Assembly: GCF_002127325.2 (NCBI RefSeq)
Contig: NC_035444.2
Coordinates: 81,981,870 to 82,045,869, forward strand
Direction: 5' to 3'
Length of the DNA: 64,000 nucleotides
DNA from: Helianthus annuus
Taxonomy: Eukaryota; Streptophyta; Magnoliopsida; Asterales; Asteraceae
In this document: positions 31,684 to 42,520 of the stretch, piece after piece
How positions within the stretch are numbered: position 1 is the stretch's first letter
How the letters are laid out: every line of letters begins with the position of its first letter
Translations under genes and position numbers: made by a program
Notes under the pieces: model-generated
Database searches by the model: none
What the model was told of the DNA's origin: nothing
The model's input: the letters and a program-made list of their open reading frames with translations, nothing else

Positions 31684-34060
31684 TCCTCGTGCTTTTTCAA
31701 TTGTCTGGAAGCATACGCAATTACCTTCTTGCGTTGCATTAACACACATCCGAATCCTAATTTTGAAGCATCACAATATACTTCAAAATCTTCTGTTCCT
31801 TCTGGTAAGGCTAAGATTGGAGCATTGGTTAATTTCTGCTTCAAGATTCTAAAGGCTTCTTCTTGTTTAGGTCCCCATTCAAACTTAATGGCTTTACAGG
31901 TTAGCTTAGTTAATGGTACTGCTATCTTGGAAAAATCCTTAATAAACCGTCTATAATACCCGGCTAAACCTATAAAACTTCTAATTTCCATTGCGGTTTG
32001 TGGAACCTTCCAATTGGTAATTGCTTCTATCTTAGCAGGATCTACGTGAATACCTTCATGATTCACCATGTGTCCTAAGAATTGCACTTCTTGTAGCCAA
32101 AATTCACACTTCGAAAATTTGGCGTACAACTTTTCTTTTCTTAACAAAGTTAAGAGTGCATGCAAATGCTGACAATGTTCGTCCTGACTTTTTGAATAAA
32201 TAAGTATATCGTCTATGAAAATAATTACAAATTTATCCAAATATGGTTTACAGATCCTGTTCATCATGTCCATGAATGCTGCAGGTGCATTAGTTAACCC
32301 GAAGGGCATGAATGTAAACTCATAGTGTCCATATCTAGTTCTAAAAGCAGTTTTAGGTATGTCTTCTTCTTGAACCTTTAATTGATGATATCCGGAGCAC
32401 AAGTCTACCTTAGAAAAGTACTTAGCGCCTTGCAATTGATCAAAAAGATCATCAATCCTAGGTAATGGGTATCGATTCTTAATTGTAACCTTATTTAGCT
32501 CTCTATAATCGATACAGATTCTCATTGATCCATCTTTCTTTTTCACAAACAACACTGGTGCACCCCAAGGGGATGAACTAGGTTGTATAAATCCTTTGCT
32601 TAGTAATTCATCTAATTGCTTCTTCAATTCTAGCATTTCGGTAGGAGCTAATCGATAAGGTGCCTTGGCTATCGGTGTAGTTCCTGGAATTAGATGAATC
32701 CTAAATTCTACCTTCCTATCTGGTGGTAACCCAGGTAAATCTTCTGGGAATATATCTGGGTATTCTGAGACTACAGGAATTTCCTTAAGTTCTTTACATT
32801 TAGTACTAATGATTACTGAAATCATATATACTATTCCTTGTTTTCGTTCATAATTAGCAACTTTCATTACTGATATGAACTTCAGTGGCTTTCGAGGTTT
32901 ATCTCCTGTAATCACGATTACTTCTCCAGTAGGTGATTGAATTTCTATAGAGTTTTTATCACAAATGATTTGAGCATGGTTGGCTATTAACCAATCCATT
33001 CCTAATACAACATCAAATTCAGCTAATTTCATAGGTAATAGGTTTGCAGCAAATTTATGACCTGAAAGTTCTATTTCTACTTTTTGCAGAACCTGATTGA
33101 TTTTTACTGAATTCCCATCTGCGGTTTCGACTGTAAAAATCTGCCTAACGGTAGTTAAGGGTAACTTAAGAGCTTGGCAGAATGAAGTATTTATAAAACT
33201 TTGGTTTGCACCAGAGTCAAACAATACTTTTGCATAAACGTCGTGAACTAAAAACGTACCGGCTATCACATCCGGGATGAGCTCTGCTTCTTGAGTGGTT
33301 AGCTGGAATGCTCTGACATTCTTTTTAGTAGCTCCTTCGGTTGCCTTGGGTTTGTTGTCTACTGGTTTGACTAACTTAGGACATTCTGTTTTGAAATGTC
33401 CGGCTTCTTCACAATTGTAACAAATTATGGATTTCTTTCTGCAGTTTTCTTCACGATGTCCTATCGTTTTGCAAAAATTGCAAATTTTATTACATTTTCC
33501 AAAATGTTTCTTTTTGCAAATTTTGCAGAATGGCAAAGTTGAAGATTGCCCTGCTCCTCTTTTCTTGAAATTACTACTATTACCCACCCTAAATCCTTGG
33601 GTAATTTTCTGAGCTAGTTCCTTCTTCCTGTCTTCATCTCTTGTGCGTATCAGTTCATCAGTTAGAGTGTTAGCTAATTCTACGGCATCGTCAATAGTGT
33701 GATGTCTCGCAGCCTTAACGATATTGCGAATTTCGCTAATTAATCCCCAAATATAGCGAGAAATGAGTACCGGTTCTGGCGAAGCCAGTGTTGGTACCAC
33801 TCTAGCATATTCAAAGAATGTCGAAGTATAACCACGACAATCCACACCTATCATCCGATGATTTAGGAACTTATTTGCCATTTGTTCTTTTTCATACTCA
33901 GGACAGAATTTTCTTTCTACAAGATTCTTAAATTCTTCCCAAGTCATAGCATAAGCCCTATTTCTTCCTTTAGCTTGTAACACAGTGTTCCACCATTCGA
34001 GTGCTCCTTCTTTAAACAGATTTGATGCGTACATGACCTGGCACACTTACTTATTGCAAT
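31684..34060 (-). pseudogene. gag-pol: Element C Gag C-terminal part, protease, RT and RNase H N-terminal part
   Basis: One long open frame continues to the solo LTR. It starts inside Gag ([25 protein letters not shown]), passes CCHC-type knuckles ([40 protein letters not shown]) and reaches the aspartic protease ([11 protein letters not shown], active Asp present). RT carries [37 protein letters not shown] and the catalytic FIDDILIYS. RNase H begins with [14 protein letters not shown]. Gag and Pol share one frame, as in many plant Gypsy elements. The upstream Gag half is out of frame because of a roughly ten-base deletion near 34045. Apart from that it looks well preserved. Confidence 0.9.
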
Positions 34061-34459
34061 TACTGCTTCGGTTTTCTCTAACCAACGCAGTGATGCAGTT
34101 GCCCCTTCATTGCCTGCAAATTCAGTGGGTTTACAAGCAAGGAATTATTTGAAAGTGCAACCAGGTGTTGCAGCTTTCAGTTTCTTAGGGAGCGGCGTGT
34201 GCTGGGATTCATTATCATGATTAACATGATTATTGCCCCCGTTTATACTATTACTGAAGTTATCTTCAGAAGTACGTTTACTAGGAACAATATGTTGCGG
34301 TTCGATTGGACTTTTTACAGCAGCAACGAATGCTGGAATAGCATTGGCTATCCCTTGAGCAACAATATTTTCAATATCTTGTCTAGTCATATATTGATCC
34401 CCTGGATGTTGCTCCGACTGATTAACCTCATTTACCGGTTCATTACCAATATTTGCCAT
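34061..34459 (-). pseudogene. gag: Element C Gag N-terminal part, broken
   Basis: The start MANIGNEPVNEV (ATG at 34459) aligns with element B Gag MENANNEPVNED, and the following QYMTRQDIENIVAQGIANAI is shared. A TAA at 34145-34147 replaces the Glu codon in the sequence that reads GCTYKEFLAC in B. The frame then continues FLACKPTEFAGNEG to ISKC, where the small deletion shifts it. So one nonsense change and one frameshift separate this part from the rest of Gag-Pol. The frame opens earlier (34516), but those residues have no match in B. Confidence 0.8.
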
Positions 34460-34714
34460 ATGATAATATATATAGTTTTTATTAGTATCTGATAAATAGC
34501 AATTACACACAAACAATCAGACAATTTACAATACACGTATAGTCAAAACTATCGATTTCTCGATTTCATTTTATATCTCTTATAGTATGCATCACTACAC
34601 ACAAATATTTTACAAAGTTTTATTCGTAGTTATGTTACAGACTGATTTCACTATTACTTTTACTATTACACAACTATAGTTTTACCACCCTCCTATCTCT
34701 CGCCACTTGTCGTC

Positions 34715-35512
34715 CTAAAAACGAAGTTCCCTTTCATCATACTTCCAGGCAATTTGTCCCCCTATCTCCCTGATTCTATTTCCTGCATCCATCAATTCTT
34801 CACCATAATGGCGAAGTTCCGCCATATTTTCGTTACTCATTGGTGGATTAGGTAGGGGTTCTGGATCGAATTGTGGAAGAAAGGAATAAGGGTCGTTGAC
34901 AATATTTTGAAATTGCCAATCATTCGTCCACCATTCGTCCATTTCTACAGGTTGAGAGTGGACTATTGGTTCTGGGATTGCTGGTTCAAGATTCATAGGG
35001 AGTGGATTTTCAACAGGATAAGTAAAAACATTAGTATTGACAGGCTGAATAGTCTCACAGCTTGCCAATAGAAAATCTATTTCCTCATGAAAAGTTATTC
35101 CCTGGTTTTGGTTGGAGCTTTCTCCAATTTCTATCTGAATTGGTCTAGAACCTTGTCCTACTTCCATTTCTATTTCTTTAGAATATTCCTCAAACTGTAT
35201 TTCCATTTGCCTAGAATCTTTCTTGACTTCAGGTTCCATCTCTTGCTGTTTAGAACTTTCTTTGAGTACAATTTCTTTTCCTTTTTCTAAAGGGTTGTTT
35301 ATTTTAGGAAGTTTCGTAGCTGGCTTTTTCCTACGTATACGACTACCCCATACATAATTCTTTCTTTTCTTTCGTTTTGGCTTTGTCAAAGGTGGAGCAT
35401 TGAATTCTACAGGTTGTTCCACATCAGCAAAGTATCCAGTAAAATCTTTGGAAACTTCTACATTCACCGGGTAAAGATTGAGGTTCTGAAAGGCTTCAGA
35501 TATCTCATTCAT
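34715..35512 (-). CDS. Pre-gag ORF 2 of element C (265 aa)
   Basis: This open frame lies between PBS and gag, on the same strand and ending about 250 bp before the gag start. From MNEISEAFQNLNLYPVNVEV it is homologous to the pre-gag ORF of element B. The N-terminal 50 residues are followed by a basic patch (KPKRKKRKNYVW, RIRRKKPATKLP), a glutamate/glutamine-rich middle with repeated IEMEVGQ/IQIEIGE words, then a conserved end (MNLEPAIP, VHSQPVEMDEWW, FLPQFDPEP, AELRHYGEELMDAG). There are no zinc or catalytic motifs. The basic patch could bind nucleic acid or act as a nuclear signal (inference). It survived intact while gag decayed. Confidence 0.65.
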   Translation of the reverse strand: MNEISEAFQNLNLYPVNVEVSKDFTGYFADVEQPVEFNAPPLTKPKRKKRKNYVWGSRIRRKKPATKLPKINNPLEKGKEIVLKESSKQQEMEPEVKKDSRQMEIQFEEYSKEIEMEVGQGSRPIQIEIGESSNQNQGITFHEEIDFLLASCETIQPVNTNVFTYPVENPLPMNLEPAIPEPIVHSQPVEMDEWWTNDWQFQNIVNDPYSFLPQFDPEPLPNPPMSNENMAELRHYGEELMDAGNRIREIGGQIAWKYDERELRF

Positions 35513-35687
35513 GCTGTGTAGCATATATGCAAAATGCACAAAAAGGCTAAGTTAAAACTTTGGAACAAAGTTTAACAAATAAACATTGAAGTTTTATTGC
35601 ACACTATTTGTACAAAATAACAGGAAAGAACACACTCGGATTTATTTATTTATTTACTGGGAAGTGCTATTACTAGACTTAGGGTTT

Positions 35688-36011
35688 TTAAAGATCTGCA
35701 TGTTCTGCTACTGTGGCTAGCATATACAAATTTGCCCATTTCTCATCTAGCTTGTCTTCCCAAGGTGATTTATTGATTAATTCCTGGGTTTCCTTTTTAA
35801 TCTTCTTTTCTCGGATTTGCTCTTTACTTTTCTTAATAATCATACTCCTTTTTCTAGGAGAAAGCGGTTTCTCATATTGTGCTTTTCGCACAAATATTCC
35901 TTCTTCAGGAATTGTAGGGAGTTTTGAAGATTTGGTTTGGGATGAACTTCCCTCTTCGTAGACTGACCTATCTAATTTAAGATAGATATTTTGCAGCTTT
36001 TGCTTAACCAT
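35688..36011 (-). CDS. Pre-gag ORF 1 of element C (107 aa)
   Basis: A second leader ORF starts 100 bp downstream of the PBS. It is lysine-rich in the middle (PLSPRKRSMIIKKSKEQ, REKKIKKETQELI) with a hydrophobic C-terminal helix (KWANLYMLATVAEHADL). I recognise no family. Element B has no room for it: its leader is about 270 bp shorter. It could be a real small basic protein or chance; the strong composition bias and 107-codon length in an AT-rich leader favour the former slightly. Confidence 0.4.
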   Translation of the reverse strand: MVKQKLQNIYLKLDRSVYEEGSSSQTKSSKLPTIPEEGIFVRKAQYEKPLSPRKRSMIIKKSKEQIREKKIKKETQELINKSPWEDKLDEKWANLYMLATVAEHADL

Positions 36012-36110
36012 ACTGTAACTAACACATAGTCAGTTTAATAAAACACATAATCACATAATAGTAATCAGGAAAAATTAAGTATTTCTAAATACTTAATTAG
36101 CTTAACTCAG

Positions 36111-36124
36111 TGGCTCTGATGCCA
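36111..36124 (-). other. Element C primer-binding site
   Basis: The minus strand reads TGGCATCAGAGCCA, one mismatch from the initiator tRNA-Met complement. It lies nine bases from the 5' LTR. Confidence 0.8.
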
Positions 36125-36133
36125 CCTTATTTC

Positions 36134-37520
36134 TGTCACGGCCCCCGACCCGGTTTGACCCGTTTCAGGAGCCGCGGGACAGAAATCCCGTGATATATAT
36201 TTAATTGATTTTAGCAGCGGAAGTTTATCAACAGGATCTTTTTAAAGCTAAAAATTTTTCCCGATTATTTTATTTCACAACTCGGGATAAAATCCCGGTA
36301 ATTTACAATAACATGATTTTACTGAGAAATCATTATTTTTAGAAAACATATTTCGTTATTTTATAATGAGCCACTTTCTTAAGCTTGAAATGCTCCCCAG
36401 CACTTTTCCTGAATTACAATAGATCACCTGAAACATGTTTGAAAAAGGTTTTGTCAGCGGGAAAATACTGAGTGAATCATTCTATTTATTAAAATGACTC
36501 GTTTATTATAATTTACAGTATTAAGAGTTTTTACATATGTTTCTGATATGTACCAATTACCCACAGTATTTGTCACTCGACCGGATCTGTGACTATGGTC
36601 ATATCACCATTGGCTGCCCCAATGAATGACGTATATCACTTAATTTTAGGTTCGCCCACCTAAAGTGATAGAAACAGTAGTAATGTGCACAATACCCCAC
36701 ATACCGGCTGTAATTTGGTGATTACATAAACTTAATCACTGTAATTATAACTTTGAAAATAATTTGGAGTATTGTAAAACAGTTGATAAAAAGAGAATGA
36801 CTCACATTGCAGATTTAATACGGACAGAATATGGATTAGCCTTGATAACCTAGTTTAAATAATAATGCACACAAAACCGGGTTAGTGATCAATACAGCAT
36901 TTACGATAACTCACGAGATCAAATTCTCACAACGAACGACAAAGTGCGATACTTAAACATCCATCGAATTAACGACGAACGACAAAGTATAACCCTATGT
37001 GGGCGGCACTTAAACATCCATTGGATATATTGATCGGTCGGAAAATGAATCGTAATAGCGATTGAGTTATTACCCTGTTTTGCGGCAACACTTCGTGATC
37101 AGTGTGTGGTTTTTGGGACTGTTTTTGTTATAATTCGACGTACAGAAGGCTTTTGGCCGTCGTCTCAACTTCTAAAATCAATTGCCAATGTCGGCTATTT
37201 ATACACAAAATTTGGCACGCTTACGGACCGTATGTCCTTTCCCTTACGGTCCGTAAGAGAGGCGGTCTAATTATATAGGCTAGCTGGGTTCGGGACTAGC
37301 TTTGCTGACTCAATGTTAAAACGAATTTCAATCTGTACAACGTATTTTAGAGATAATTATCACTAGGGTTTAATCCCACCTGAGTTTTAGGGGCCCTGAT
37401 CCTGATTCCGATTGTTCTGAAAATTTTAGGGTTAGTGCAGAATTACTTGGGTGTCTCAATTAAGGTTTTCTTATTGACTAATTATCATCCTAATTATGGA
37501 TTTTAATGAGAGTTGTTACA
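36134..37520 (-). repeat. Element C 5' LTR (right)
   Basis: 1,387 bp, the same length as the left copy with roughly 18 substitutions by eye. It holds the promoter for the leftward transcript: TATA at 37196-37203 and hairpin arms at 37220-37232/37245-37257, both arms still perfectly complementary. Confidence 0.92.
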
Positions 37521-37525
37521 AGACT

Positions 37526-38598
37526 CGACCTAGTTCGGGCCGATATCTTAGAAACGACCTAGTCTATAGTTAAGTACCAACTGACCGACTTGTGCGTTCC
37601 TTTAGGGGTATTGTACGAGCTTACCTGCTATATCTCGCTATTCTCGTGCACGCTACACTATCACTGCACTCTGTTATTAAAATGAACAAATGGTTTGCAA
37701 ACCGCAAACTCTCGACTAAATCACCAGTTCGACCCGTATTTTTATCTGTAAACACGATAATTTGTGTTGAACCAGGAGTGAAATCCATACTTTAACGTAA
37801 GTTTTTGCCTCTATTTTTATCAAAAATAGGAACAGAGTTGTTAAGTCAGGGGTGAAACCCGAACCTTAACGACTTATTCCGCCCTATTTTGTTTTAACAA
37901 AACTCTCACCAAAGTCTCGACGTACTCCAACGACTTGAAGTCATGCTGTAACCAGAAGGATGCGTGCCATTCGGCCAGATTCAAGGCAAGAGCACAGTCC
38001 TGAAGGTCGAAGTGTGTACGAAGGTCCTTGTGAATAGTCGAATCACTTTGGGTAGTCAATGCCTATCAGCTGCAGACATTCTATTTCTCGATTTTATGTG
38101 TTTCGATTCTGAGCTCGCTACTTCCGACTCTGATATTTGCCATTTTTGTGGATTTCATGTGTTTATGTGATTTTATCTTTTTATGTGTTACGATTTTTGG
38201 TGATTCATTCGCTTTTCGTCTTCGCTTTGATCGACATACATGACTCGCACTGCATCTCTATCTCAATACGCAAACAAATCGCTACTTATGGATACTCGCA
38301 TGCTACGTTACTCGCTTATGTTATACTATACGCTATGCTACTCGTTGTGTATACGCTAATCGCAATCGCTATTCTCGAATGCTTACGGACTTTGAATAAT
38401 AGGTTTCTATATTCTGACTACCTCTATGTGCTCTATGTGCTTCTGTGCCTTACGTGCTTATATGCCTATGTGCTTATGTGAATATGTGCCTATGTGATTA
38501 TATAACTATACGTGCTCCTGAGCTTTAGTAGAATTAGGCGTGTGAGGTGAGATTCGATTATATTGTGTTGAGTCCCATGGCGATGTCTATTGCAGACA
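37526..38598 (+). other. Element D leader with two conserved-core hairpins
   Basis: Non-coding leader from the C insertion to gag. Two small hairpins carry the core AGGNGTGAAAYCC. One has arms 37837-37845 (GTTGTTAAG) and 37865-37873 (CTTAACGAC), complementary with one G-T pair. A weaker one lies at 37766-37789 (GTTGAA / TTTAAC, one G-T pair). The surrounding text (GGGTGAAACCCG, then TGTAACCAGAAGG) is homologous to the leader of element E. Open frames here are short and do not look coding. Confidence 0.65.
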
Positions 38599-39832
38599 AT
38601 GTCGTCATCTGGATCTCGCGCTACCCGAGATGCTCGCCGAAAGCAAGCAGACAACCGCCTTGCCGCTATGGTTGCCAAGCAAATGGCAAAGGTTGTCCCT
38701 CAAGTCGTCAGTGAACTGTACGAAAACATGAGCAAATCGTTTGAAGAGTCAAGCACAGACTCGCCAAAATCTGGGTTTAGCTTCAAGCAGTTCAAGGCAT
38801 GCGGACCGAAAGAGTTCACTGGAGAAGAAGACCCTACGGCTTTGTTTCAATGGTTCGACTCACCTGCGTCAGAGTGGATGTCCAGACAATCTCCGTATTC
38901 TGAATGCTACCGGCGTCTTCCAGTCCCGCGCCTTAGACTGGTGGACGGCCGAGAGGAACAAACGTGGAAATGATGCAGCTTATGGTCTGTCATGGGATGA
39001 GTTGAAGAACGTCATGCTCGAGGAGTTCTGCCCTCCCCATGAGCGCCAAAAGCTAGAGGATGAATTCTGGAACATCAAGCAGAAGGAGGGTGACAACGCT
39101 GCTCTCACTGGTCGCTTCAAGCAGCTCAGTATCATCTGTCCCGACCAAGTCAAGACTACTGACATGACGATCAAGAAGTACATTCGAGCTCTGCCAGACT
39201 GTATTGCAGATTTTGTGCATGCCTCAAAGCCAGCAACAATCGAAGAAACTTACTTGCTTGCCGCTGAAATCAACGGCAAGCGAGTAAAAGCTGGTTTCTG
39301 GGATAAAGCTTCGAAGAACCTACATCAAGTTACCACCGCCGCACCAACCGCTGAAACCGCAGCCGCTCCTCAGTCATCCAAGTCCTCACGTCGCAAGAGG
39401 AAGAACAACAACAACAACTCCAGCAACAAGAACTGTGCTGTCACTACCGCTGCTCCACTCCAAGCGGTACCAGCTCAGCAACAACAACAACACCGACCAG
39501 CTGCAGCACCAGTTACCTATGCACCGCTGGCAAAGCGTGCATACATTAGCCCCCACCCTGCTTGCCCAACATGTACTTATCATCACCCGGTGGGTATCGC
39601 CTGCCGATTTTGTGTGCATTGCAATATGTATGGCCATTTCACCACCAATTGTCGAACCAGCCCCTGCAACACTGCAACTCCAGCTCCTGCTCAGCAAGCT
39701 CTTCTCACCGCCCCTCAAGGTCAACAAGCGGCTCAGGCACCTGTGGTCAACGCCAGAGTCTGCTTCGCATATGGCGATCCTAACCACTTCGCCAACATGT
39801 GCCCGAACAGGGTTGTGAAACAAGAGCCCTAG
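38599..39832 (+). pseudogene. gag: Element D Gag, frameshifted
   Basis: The start MSSSGSRATRDARRKQADN at 38599 leads to FSFKQFKACGPKEFTGEEDP and FQWFDS. The frame then shifts by one near 38865 and continues QSGCPDNLRILNATGVFQSR, ALDWWTAERNKRG, LEEFCPPHERQKLEDEFW: the retrotransposon Gag core. A proline/alanine/glutamine-rich linker follows, then two knuckle-like motifs (CRFCVHCNMYGHFTTNC and CFAYGDPNHFANMC). The second has Tyr where a zinc-binding Cys is expected. It ends at a TAG at 39830 in a CAG repeat. Gag would form the particle core. This family is clearly different from that of B and C. Confidence 0.82.
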
Positions 39833-41911
39833 CAGCAGCAGCAACAGCCTCAATAGCAACAACAGCAAGCAGCACGCGCCAGAACCTTCAACATCAATGT
39901 GCGCCAAGCCCGGGCTGACAACAATGTGGTCAATGGTACGTTCCTTATGAATGGTATTTATGCTTCATGTTTGTTTGATACTACAAATGATAACTATTTT
40001 GTATCATTTAAGTTCGAGAAGCTCCTTAATCGTAAGCGCTCCTATCTCCCCTCAACGTTTGATGTTGAAGTCGCCATCGAAAGAACTGTCGCTGTTAATT
40101 TTGTTCTTCGTGATTGTACTCTTGAGCTCATCAATCACATCTTTCTGATAGATCTCATTCCGATGCAACTCGAAAGTTTTGACATCATAGTAGGCATGGA
40201 CTTTCTTCGAGAAAACCATGCGAAAGTTGTGTGCTTTGATGAGATGATTCGATTCTCGCTCACGAATGGTGATTCATTGTGTGTTTATGGTGAAACTCCC
40301 TCAAAAGGTCTCAAGCTTATGTCATGTGTTCAAGCTAGCAAGTATCTCCGCAAGGAATACAAAGCTTTCTTGGCTAATATTGTAGTAGCGGAGAAGGAAA
40401 AGAAAGGGAAGACAGAAGTGAAAGATGTTCCTGTTGTCTGTGAATTTCCTCAGGTATTCCCTGATGATCTTCCAGGACTTCCACCAAGTCGTGATATCGA
40501 TTTTCGTATCGACCTCATTCCTGGAGCCAACCTTGTTGCCAAAGTTCCTTATCGACTCGCTCCATCCGAGATGCACGAACTCTTGAGTCAGCTCCAGGAA
40601 TTACTTGATAAAGGCTTCATTCGCCCGAGCACCTCTCCTTGGGGCGCACCAGTCCTTTTCGTCAAAAAGAAGGATGGGTCGTTCTGGATGTGCCTCGACT
40701 ATCGGGAGTTGAATAAGTTGATAATCAAGAATCGCTATCCCCTGCCTCGAATTGATGATTTGTTTGATTAGCTACAAGGTGCTACGTGTTTCCCCAAGAT
40801 CGATCTACGTTCAGGCTATCACCAGCTACACATTCAAGAGGAGGATATACCCAAGACCGCTTTTCGCACTCGATATGGCCACTATGAGTTCGTTCTTATG
40901 CCTTTTGGTTTAACCAACGCACCCGCGGTTTTCATGGATCTGATGAATCGCTTGTGTAAACCATTTCTGTACCGCTTCGTCATCGTGTTCATCGATGATA
41001 TCCTGATCTATTCCAAGTCGAAAGCCGAACACGCGCAACATCTACGTTTGGTTCTCGAGCTACTCCAGGGGAATCGACTCTATGCCAAGTTCTTCAAGTG
41101 TGAATTCTGGCTGGAGGAAGTTCAATTCCTTGGTCACATTGTCAATAGTCAAGGTATTCATGTCGATCTCGCGAAGATTGAAGCAGTTAAGAGTTGGGTT
41201 ACGCCTAAGAACCCGTCTGAAGTCCATTCTTTCCTCGGATTAGCAGGCTATTATCGATGATTTATCGAAGGGTTCTCAAAAATCGCTGTGCCGCTTACCG
41301 CTCTCACGCATAAAGACAGATCCTTTGTTTGGGGAACTGAACAGGAGTCTGCTTTTCAAACCCTCAAGCATATGCTTTGCAATGCTCCCGTCCTTGCTTT
41401 ACCCGACGGAAACGATGACTTTATCGTCTATTGTGATGCCTCGAACCTTGGTCTTGGTTGTGTTCTCATGCAACGAGACAAGGTTATCGCCTACGCATCT
41501 CGTCAGCTCAAGATCCACGAGAAGAACTATACAACCCATGACCTCAAGCTAGGCGCAGTTGTTTTTGCATTGAAGATTTGGTGACACTACCTTTATGGTA
41601 CAAAGTGTATGGTCTTCACCGACCATAGGAGCCTACAACACATATTCAACTAGAAAGAACTTAATATGCATCAACGCCAATGGGTAGAACTTCTCAACGA
41701 TTACGACTGTGAGATTCGTTACCACCCAGGCAAAGCAAATGTCATTGCCGACGCTCTCAGCAGACGAAGCTATCTGCATAGCATTCCTAATATTCCAGCC
41801 CAGCATCACCTCGAAACTCTCATTCGCGAAGCCCAACATGCTTGTTTTAACGAGCGCACCTTGAAGGAAGAAAGAAAGGATTCATCACGATGGAGCCCAG
41901 TTAGTGAATAA
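39833..41911 (+). pseudogene. pol: Element D protease, RT and RNase H with C-to-T stops
   Basis: It is collinear with element C. The protease shows [11 protein letters not shown], where DTGA would be expected, so the flap-side Gly is lost. The RT has [33 protein letters not shown] and [11 protein letters not shown]. RNase H has [33 protein letters not shown] and FTDHRSL. Stops at 40769, 41258, 41582 and 41651 replace conserved Gln or Arg codons, each by a single C-to-T change (CAG to TAG, CGA to TGA). Two more lie in the Gln-rich link (39830, 39854). The frame is otherwise kept throughout, so point decay rather than indels silenced it. Confidence 0.85.
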
Positions 41912-42265
41912 ATCGAATGGGATATTCCATTATCTGGACCGAATTTAGATCCCTAAGCGGAACGATTTGCGACAGATTTTGATGGACGAAGCCCATAAGT
42001 CCCGATATTCTATTCATCCCGGTGTCGATAAAATGTACCAGGACCTTCGCTACAAGTACTGGTGGCCGGGCATGAAGAGGGATATCGCTCTCTATGTTGG
42101 GAAATGCCTGACTTGCTCGAAAGTCAAGGTTGAGCATCAAAGACCCTCTGGCTTGCTTGAACAACCTCCGATCCCTATTTGGAAGTGGGAAAGTATAGCT
42201 ACGGACTTCATAACCAAACTCCCACGTATAACTGCAGGTCACGATAGCATTTGGGTTATCGTCGA
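41912..42265 (+). pseudogene. pol: Element D integrase, N-terminal part
   Basis: After RNase H the frame carries the integrase zinc finger ([20 protein letters not shown] with [11 protein letters not shown]) and the first catalytic Asp in [10 protein letters not shown]. It runs to IWVIVD and stops at the target duplication gtcga (42261-42265), where element E begins. The rest resumes at 55220. Confidence 0.85.
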
Positions 42266-42423
42266 TGTAACACCTGTCAAAATGGATTCCCGAAAACCGA
42301 CTCGTTTTGAAAGATCTGAATCCTAACCTTTGAAACTACAGAATTTCTTCGTGAGTGAAATAACCGTCGAAAGATCTTATATGGTTAATGACCTGTTTAA
42401 TTAATTAATTATTTTATGTTGTA

Positions 42424-42520
<97 letters not shown>

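Larger units (their letters stand above)
28128..37520 (-). mobile_element. Gypsy element C, nearly full length, inserted in D's leader
   Basis: LTRs of 1,387 bp (28128-29514 and 36134-37520) and the duplication agact (28123-28127, 37521-37525) bound it. On the minus strand the order is PBS, pre-gag ORF 1, pre-gag ORF 2, gag, protease, RT, RNase H, integrase, chromodomain-like tail and purine tract. Defects: a stop and a small frameshifting deletion in gag, a solo Copia LTR in RNase H, and a frameshift in integrase. I count roughly 18 differences between the LTRs, so it is older than element B, to which its LTR ends and proteins are related. Confidence 0.93.
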
